A DNA stretch of 9,293 nucleotides from Candidatus Sulfotelmatobacter sp. (lineage in GTDB: Bacteria > Acidobacteriota > Terriglobia > Terriglobales > Acidobacteriaceae): NCBI GenBank assembly GCA_030037515.1, contig JASHRE010000162.1, forward strand, positions 1-9,293, in the 5' to 3' direction. Within the stretch, counting starts at the first letter, position 1; each line of letters begins with the position of its first letter. Of the stretch, positions 1-9,293 are shown piece by piece. A model generated the notes under the pieces. The model made no database searches. It saw only the letters and a program-made list of their open reading frames with translations, and was not told where the DNA came from. Position numbers and translations under genes: made by a program.

Positions 1-137
1 TCGCGCCCGTAGCCCTTGTTGGTTACAACGGAAGTCAGTTGGCGCCAAGTCGCGAGCGAGGCGGCTTCCATTCCGGGGGCGGGCTTCCAGACTGCCACAG
101 AGAGAATTTCTTGCCCTGGGGGATTCGCGGGTGGCAT
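1..137 (-). CDS. Partial unidentified small protein (N-terminal 45 codons), apparently leaderless
   Basis: An open frame begins at ATG 137-135 and runs off the left edge, leaving 45 full codons. An in-frame TAA lies four codons upstream, inside the -10 box, so this ATG is the first possible one. No Shine-Dalgarno site precedes it; instead a TATAAT box ends 8 nt upstream, which would place the transcript start at or just before the ATG. The peptide reads as a short Pro-rich start, a strand-like stretch (QEILSVAVWKPAPG), then a helix-like stretch ending in TNKGYGR. About two thirds of third codon positions are G or C, fitting a real gene. The beta-alpha order and the 'VAVWKPAPG' start resemble dimeric alpha-beta barrel proteins (ABM/NIPSNAP-like), but too little is visible to assign a family. 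A chance open frame of 45 codons remains possible. Confidence 0.5.
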   Translation of the reverse strand, partial: MPPANPPGQEILSVAVWKPAPGMEAASLATWRQLTSVVTNKGYGR

Positions 138-145
138 AAGGGGGG

Positions 146-176
146 ATTATAGCTCGGAGCAGCAGTCGCCGGTGAA
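146..176 (-). promoter_or_regulatory. Candidate sigma-70-type promoter for the partial left-edge gene
   Basis: The minus strand carries a perfect TATAAT at 151-146. The best -35 match is TTCACC at 176-171 (4 of 6 against TTGACA), but the 19-bp spacing is longer than the usual 17. The box is followed by CCCCCCTT and then ATG, so a start site 6-8 nt after the -10 box gives a leaderless or near-leaderless mRNA. The rest of the 138-342 spacer is GC-rich and I see no other gene in it. Confidence 0.4.
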
Positions 177-307
177 AGGCTGGTGCAGGGGCGGACGCAT
201 CCTCGGCTCGGCGGAGCGTAGCCAAGCGTGCGAGTACTTCGATCATGCGTGGGCCGGCTGCCAACCGCGTTGATCGCGCGCAATCCCGGATGACCGCCCC
301 ATCATGC

Positions 308-337
308 AAAAATCGCGCCGCCGGGGACCGTGCCGGC
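308..337 (-). terminator. Weak candidate terminator downstream of pyk
   Basis: Just after the pyk stop the minus strand can form a 5-bp GCCGG/CCGGC stem (arms 333-337 and 320-324, loop of 8 nt). A run of five T (312-308) follows, but 7 nt separate it from the stem, which is not the classic layout. It is the only terminator-like structure between pyk and the next gene, and its position is right; its form is poor. Confidence 0.3.
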
Positions 338-342
338 TGTTC

Positions 343-1863
343 CTAGATGCGTATCGGCTTCTTCGCACTCGCTTCCAGATGCACAATCCGTTCCGCCTCC
401 TCGCTGGTGACCGTGTGCAACCGCATCAGGTTCGTCGAACCGGATGCTTGGCGCGTGCCCGCGACGACGCCCAGAACGTCGCCCGGCTCAAGGACGCCGC
501 GGCGAACCAAGTCCTGCTCGGCCATCGTGACCATCTGTTCGGCGGAGTGCGCCTGGCGGCAGCGCACGGGATGCACTCCCCAAAAAAGATTGAGCCGATG
601 CACTACCGGCACGACATGGGTGAAGGCGTAGATCGGCGCTTTGGGACGATGCTTCGAAATCATGCGGGCGGTGTTGCCGGTTTCGGTGAAGATGGCGATC
701 GCGCCCATGGGCAAGTCTTCCGCGGCGTGCGCGATCGATTCGCAAATTGTTTCGGCCACGGAAAGCTGACGCGGCTCACGGCGCCGGCGTGGTTGCGTAA
801 CGGCCCTCATGTTGCACTCAGCCTCGACGATAATGCGCGCCATGATTGACACGGACTCGCGCGGATATTGCCCACTCGCCGTTTCAGCGGAAAGCATGAC
901 GGCATCGGAACCGTCGAAAATTGCATTGGCCACATCGCTGGCTTCGGCGCGCGTGGGACGCGGATTTTCGACCATCGATTCAAGCATCTGCGTCGCCGTG
1001 ATTACCGGCCGACGCCACGCCGCCGCGCGGCGAATCACATGCTTCTGAATGACAGGAACTTTTTCGGGCGCGACTTCCACGCCGAGATCACCACGCGCGA
1101 CCATGACCGCATCGGTGACTTCCAGAATTTCTTCCAGATGATCGATGGCCTGCGGCTTTTCCAGTTTGGCGATCACGGGAATATCGGCGCCCTGAGATGA
1201 AATGATTTCCTTTGCGGTGCGCACGTCGCCGGCGCTGCGCACAAACGACAGAGCCACGGCGTCGATGCCATGCTGAAGTCCAAACTCCAGATCTTTGCAG
1301 TCTTTTTCCGTGAGCGCGGGAATCGAGAGCGCGATGCCGGGGAGATTGATGCCCTTGTGCTCGCCGAGCAAACCGCCGTGAATCACGTCGCAGGTCACGT
1401 CTTTGCCGCGAACCGAACGAACACGAAGTTCGATCAAACCGTCGCTGAGCAGGATCTGCGTGCCCGGTGAGACTTCACGGGCGAGATCGGCAAAAGTGGT
1501 CGAGATTCGCGCAGCGGTTCCGGGAACGTTCTGCGGCGTAAGGGTCACAACCGAGCTGGTTTTCAGCTGGACCGGTTCGTGTTCTTCCAGTTGGCCCGTG
1601 CGGATTTTCGGGCCTTGCAAATCCTGGAGAATGCAAACCGTGCGGCGCTCGCGCTCCGCGGCGCTCCGCAGCCGCGCGATGTTGTGGGCGTGCTCCTCGT
1701 GGGAGCCGTGAGAGAAGTTTAGCCGGGCGACATCCATCCCCAGGCGCAGCAGGTCGCGCATCGCGGCTTCGGAATTCGAAGCCGGGCCAATCGTGCAGAT
1801 GATCTTGGCGCGGCGTCCGTTGCGGGTAGACTGGTTCGCCTTGACGTCTGGTTCGTGATTCAA
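343..1863 (-). CDS. pyk: Pyruvate kinase
   Basis: Cytoplasmic glycolytic enzyme transferring phosphate from phosphoenolpyruvate to ADP, giving pyruvate and ATP. The 506-residue product carries the full set of family motifs: KIICTIGPAS (20-29), ARLNFSHG (46-53), DLQGPKIR (81-88), the catalytic IAKLEKP (231-237, with Lys233 and metal ligand Glu235), VARGDLG (255-261, metal ligand Asp259), and a Thr-containing ITATQMLESM (288-297). Spacing of Lys233, Glu235, Asp259 and Thr291 matches Lys269, Glu271, Asp295 and Thr327 of the rabbit enzyme. The mobile B domain lies at about 86-180 and the regulatory C-terminal domain at about 360-506. It starts at TTG with GGAG five nt upstream and ends with TAG; the N-terminus is about 15 residues longer than usual. 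Lys86 sits at the position of rabbit Glu117, which suggests a K+-independent enzyme. It stands alone, 223 bp after yihY, and is probably its own unit. Confidence 0.97.
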   Translation of the reverse strand: MNHEPDVKANQSTRNGRRAKIICTIGPASNSEAAMRDLLRLGMDVARLNFSHGSHEEHAHNIARLRSAAERERRTVCILQDLQGPKIRTGQLEEHEPVQLKTSSVVTLTPQNVPGTAARISTTFADLAREVSPGTQILLSDGLIELRVRSVRGKDVTCDVIHGGLLGEHKGINLPGIALSIPALTEKDCKDLEFGLQHGIDAVALSFVRSAGDVRTAKEIISSQGADIPVIAKLEKPQAIDHLEEILEVTDAVMVARGDLGVEVAPEKVPVIQKHVIRRAAAWRRPVITATQMLESMVENPRPTRAEASDVANAIFDGSDAVMLSAETASGQYPRESVSIMARIIVEAECNMRAVTQPRRRREPRQLSVAETICESIAHAAEDLPMGAIAIFTETGNTARMISKHRPKAPIYAFTHVVPVVHRLNLFWGVHPVRCRQAHSAEQMVTMAEQDLVRRGVLEPGDVLGVVAGTRQASGSTNLMRLHTVTSEEAERIVHLEASAKKPIRI

Positions 1864-1872
1864 TTGTTCTCC
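1864..1872 (-). promoter_or_regulatory. Ribosome binding site deciding the pyk TTG start
   Basis: GGAG at 1872-1869 lies five nt (AACAA) before TTG at 1863-1861. No ATG or GTG lies nearby in frame upstream of the conserved KIICTIGPAS motif, and this spacing is near ideal, so TTG is the likely start. Confidence 0.7.
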
Positions 1873-1911
1873 AAATCAGACCGCGGGTAAGTGAATTTCG
1901 GGAAACAAAAG

Positions 1912-1923
1912 TTTAAATTTAAA
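1912..1923. other. Perfect 12-bp AT palindrome upstream of pyk
   Basis: TTTAAATTTAAA is a perfect palindrome 49 bp upstream of the pyk start in an otherwise GC-rich stretch. It could be an operator, part of a promoter (AT-rich upstream region), or chance. I could not find a convincing -35/-10 pair for pyk around it. Confidence 0.3.
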
Positions 1924-1954
1924 GCGATTGGGAAGCGCGTGCATTATTCCGCTA

Positions 1955-2059
1955 CTGCCATCCTGAGGCCCAAGTTCTCGGTCGGCCGAAGGACCTCGGC
2001 AGCGGGTTGTTGGTTTGGGTAGGCCCTTCGCAGAAAAAAACAGCTCGGGATGACGGCAG
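1955..2059. repeat. Interspersed-repeat-like element with imperfect terminal inverted repeats
   Basis: The ends are CTGCCATCCTGAG (1955-1967) and CTCGGGATGACGGCAG (2044-2059); the second matches the reverse complement of the first at 12 of 13 positions with a 3-nt insertion. Between them are a 5-bp stem GCCGA/TCGGC (1985-2000), the stretch AGGCCCTTCGCAG (2021-2033) and a seven-A run (2034-2040). The pattern of 'CATCCTGAG... GAAGGACCT... CGGGATGA' resembles small non-coding elements scattered through spacers of many environmental bacterial genomes, from memory. There is no coding capacity. It fills most of the yihY-pyk spacer and abuts the yihY end. On the minus strand the A run reads T7 and might help end yihY transcription, but I see no strong stem before it. 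Confidence 0.45.
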
Positions 2060-2086
2060 TTTGAACATCAAGCAAGCGCCCCAGAC

Positions 2087-3046
2087 CTACACCGTCTTGG
2101 GCGCACTGATTGCAGTCAGTTCCTTCCCTAGCCTGGCACGCGGGAACAGCAACGCATTGAACTCCGCCCCGACCAGCACAACCAGCGACACCATGTACAT
2201 CCAGACAAGCAGCGCCATGCCCGCGCCTAGCGATCCGTAAATCGTAGTGAAGTCGCCGAAATGCTGCAGGTAAGCGCGAAATCCGATGGTGACGCCAAAC
2301 CACACAACCGTCGCCAGCGCCGAGCCGGGGATCACGCTATGCCACGGCTGGGTGCGCGGCACGGCATTGTGATAGATCAGCGCGATGACAGTAATACTGG
2401 TGAGCGTCGCGATCAGCCAGCGAATCCCACCCCATAAAAGCAAGATGTAGGCGCTGAAGTCCGGATCGATGTAGGAGAGCAGGCGCGTTTCGAACTTACT
2501 GCCCACGGCCACCAATACGGTCGCAAAGGTCATAGGAACCAGCGCGAAAATCACCAGGCCGAACGCGATCAAGCGTTCTTTCACCAACCCCCAGGTTTGG
2601 GGCAGTTCGTAGCAACGGCGGAAGCCCTCCATCCAGGAAATAACCACACCGGATGCAGTCCAGAGCGTAACCAGCGATGTCGTGACCAAGAATCCCACCG
2701 GATGCCTCGCCGTCCCTTTCAGGTAGGTCATCGCGGTGCTGCTGCCGGCCGGCAGAATATTGCCCAGGGCGTATTGGATTTCGCGAACATACGGTCCGCC
2801 CTTGCGCCACGTCGCCAGTGAAGAGCCAATGATCAGCAGCACGGGAAAGAACGTGAGAATGGAAGAATAGGCCGACGCTTTGGCGGTGGCGAAGGCGTCG
2901 TGTTGAAACGCGCGCCATGTCGAAACCCATATCAACCGGAGTAAGCGGAGCATACGCTGCCCTAGATTAGGGCCGGGAGGTACCGCGTGCAAAGAGGGAA
3001 GTGAAGCAGGTTCCTCGATTCGCAATCGCTGGGGGGTCGCGTGCAT
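2087..3046 (-). CDS. YihY/virulence factor BrkB family membrane protein
   Basis: A 319-residue inner-membrane protein of the YihY/BrkB family (Pfam Virul_fac_BrkB), whose biochemical role is not settled; older links to ribonuclease BN were a misassignment. Six hydrophobic segments fit the family fold: about 57-78, 116-138, 157-181, 198-225, 239-260 and 270-300. The first follows a short basic amphipathic stretch (LRLLRLIW) and contains the typical SSILTFFPVLL; the last carries the family signature YGSLGAGMALLVWMY...LVGAEFNALL. The tail is short and cytoplasmic. Start choice is uncertain: ATG 3046 has only a weak AAAGA upstream and lies 20 nt after the rpoC hairpin. ATG 2953 (residue 32) has AGGG six nt upstream and would give 288 residues, close to the 290 of E. 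coli YihY. It ends with TAG. Position after rpoC does not suggest a shared function. Confidence 0.9.
   Translation of the reverse strand: MHATPQRLRIEEPASLPSLHAVPPGPNLGQRMLRLLRLIWVSTWRAFQHDAFATAKASAYSSILTFFPVLLIIGSSLATWRKGGPYVREIQYALGNILPAGSSTAMTYLKGTARHPVGFLVTTSLVTLWTASGVVISWMEGFRRCYELPQTWGLVKERLIAFGLVIFALVPMTFATVLVAVGSKFETRLLSYIDPDFSAYILLLWGGIRWLIATLTSITVIALIYHNAVPRTQPWHSVIPGSALATVVWFGVTIGFRAYLQHFGDFTTIYGSLGAGMALLVWMYMVSLVVLVGAEFNALLFPRARLGKELTAISAPKTV
2959..2973 (-). promoter_or_regulatory. Small hairpin covering the AGGG before the alternative yihY start
   Basis: GCCCTA and TAGGGC pair perfectly around a 3-nt loop. On the transcript the downstream arm contains the AGGG that would serve ATG 2953. 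If that start is used, the hairpin could limit initiation; if ATG 3046 is used, it is just coding sequence. Confidence 0.25.
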
Positions 3047-3066
3047 TCTTTAATAGTTAAAAGTTT

Positions 3067-3099
3067 AGGTCGGGAGCGAATTCTATCCGCTCCCGACCT
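3067..3099 (-). terminator. Strong hairpin after rpoC, probable end of the rpoBC transcript
   Basis: AGGTCGGGAGCG (3067-3078) and CGCTCCCGACCT (3088-3099) are perfect reverse complements, giving a 12-bp GC-rich stem with a 9-nt loop. It begins 14 nt after the rpoC stop. On the minus strand the T run (CTTTT) comes only after AAA, so the U tract is displaced and short; on the plus strand GTTTTC follows directly, though no plus-strand gene is present to need it. A terminator or mRNA 3'-end stabiliser for rpoBC is the best reading. Confidence 0.7.
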
Positions 3100-3113
3100 G
3101 TTTTCGCTAAGGA

Positions 3114-7343
<4,230 letters not shown>

Positions 7344-7354
7344 GGTGTTCCTCC
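7344..7354 (-). promoter_or_regulatory. Ribosome binding site deciding the rpoC TTG start
   Basis: GGAGG at 7354-7350 lies six nt (AACACC) before TTG 7343-7341. The next ATG, at 7319, would sit 30 nt from this site and has no other. An upstream in-frame ATG at 7418 has no Shine-Dalgarno site and its codons run through the heptamer repeat, so it is unlikely. Confidence 0.75.
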
Positions 7355-7372
7355 GCTTCCTGCTCTCGAAGG

Positions 7373-7407
7373 CAGTACCCAGTACCCAGTTGCCAGTACC
7401 CAGTTCT
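7373..7407 (-). repeat. Heptamer tandem array, rpoC-proximal (five copies)
   Basis: Five exact 7-bp steps. On the plus strand copies 1, 2 and 4 read CAGTACC, copy 3 CAGTTGC and copy 5 CAGTTCT; every copy begins CAGT. It lies 29 bp upstream of the rpoC TTG codon, within the rpoBC transcript. It is in opposite orientation to the array at 7515-7549. Confidence 0.8.
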
Positions 7408-7462
7408 GCTGATTTCATGTTTCGCCGGACCCGAGAGCGATAGGTTCCGAGAAACGTTCTTT

Positions 7463-7480
7463 TCTAAATCTGTTTTTAGA
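7463..7480 (-). other. AT-rich 6-bp hairpin in the rpoB-rpoC spacer
   Basis: TCTAAA and TTTAGA pair around a 6-nt loop in the middle of the region between the two heptamer arrays. The stem is weak by itself. I see no convincing internal promoter for rpoC in this spacer. Confidence 0.3.
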
Positions 7481-7514
7481 TCTCTCTTCGCCGCGGCCAG
7501 TACACCTGCCCAGC

Positions 7515-7549
7515 CAAACTGGCGACTGGGTATCGGGTGGTGGCAACTG
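7515..7549 (+). repeat. Heptamer tandem array, rpoB-proximal (five degenerate copies)
   Basis: Five 7-bp steps on the plus strand: CAAACTG, GCGACTG, GGTATCG, GGTGGTG and GCAACTG. They follow the same pattern as the minus-strand reading of the first array (GGTACTG, GCAACTG) but are more diverged. The array starts 3 nt after the rpoB stop. Over 25 bp (7518-7542 against 7397-7373) the two arrays match at 20 positions as inverted repeats, 120 bp apart, so the transcript could fold them together. Confidence 0.65.
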
Positions 7550-7552
7550 CAG

Positions 7553-9293
<1,741 letters not shown>

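Noticed and set aside
16..273. Plus-strand open frame (85 codons) at the left edge, and an 82-codon minus-strand frame at 35-283
   Set aside because: Neither has a ribosome binding site or family-like composition, and both conflict with the better supported minus-strand frame at 1-137 that sits behind TATAAT.
1..342. Structured RNA gene (SRP RNA, tmRNA, RNase P or 6S RNA) at the left end
   Set aside because: I looked on both strands for the conserved core sequences of these RNAs and found none.
304..849. Plus-strand open frame (181 codons) opposite the 3' end of pyk
   Set aside because: Lies almost wholly antisense to pyk, with no family resemblance.
7344..7418. Longer rpoC start at ATG 7418
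   Set aside because: No Shine-Dalgarno site; the extra residues are encoded by the heptamer repeat, while GGAGG is placed ideally for TTG 7343.
7373..7549. CRISPR-like reading of the heptamer arrays
   Set aside because: Units are 7 bp with no spacers between them, far from the repeat-spacer layout of CRISPR.

Overview
The window holds conserved housekeeping genes, all on the minus strand, so transcription runs from high to low coordinates. In that order they are: the 3' part of rpoB (cut by the right edge), rpoC (complete), a YihY/BrkB-family membrane protein, pyruvate kinase (pyk), and the first 45 codons of an unidentified small protein cut by the left edge. No plus-strand gene is supported; the long plus-strand frames lie antisense to rpoC, rpoB and pyk.

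The organism looks like a moderately GC-rich Gram-negative-type bacterium, and my best guess is Acidobacteriota. That rests on the overall look of the RpoB/RpoC and YihY proteins, on rpoB and rpoC as separate genes with E. coli-like lineage insertions, and on spacer repeats of a kind I associate with that phylum. It is an inference, not a proof.

Layout. 7553-9293: C-terminal 579 residues of RNA polymerase beta. 7344-7552: a 209-bp spacer carrying two five-copy heptamer arrays in opposite orientation. 3114-7343: beta-prime, best read from a TTG codon behind a strong Shine-Dalgarno site. 3067-3099: a perfect 12-bp hairpin after rpoC, the likely end of the rpoBC transcript, only 20 nt before the first possible yihY start. 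2087-3046: a six-helix YihY protein. 1864-2086: a spacer with an interspersed-repeat-like element with imperfect terminal inverted repeats and an AT palindrome. 343-1863: pyk, also starting with TTG behind GGAG. 138-342: a spacer with a weak terminator candidate and a consensus -10 box. 1-137: the partial ORF, apparently leaderless.

The two RNA polymerase subunits form one catalytic core and are surely co-expressed. The yihY and pyk genes have no evident functional link to it and are probably separate transcription units. I see no defence system, mobile element with a transposase, CRISPR array, tRNA or rRNA. The less ordinary features are all in the spacers and start sites.
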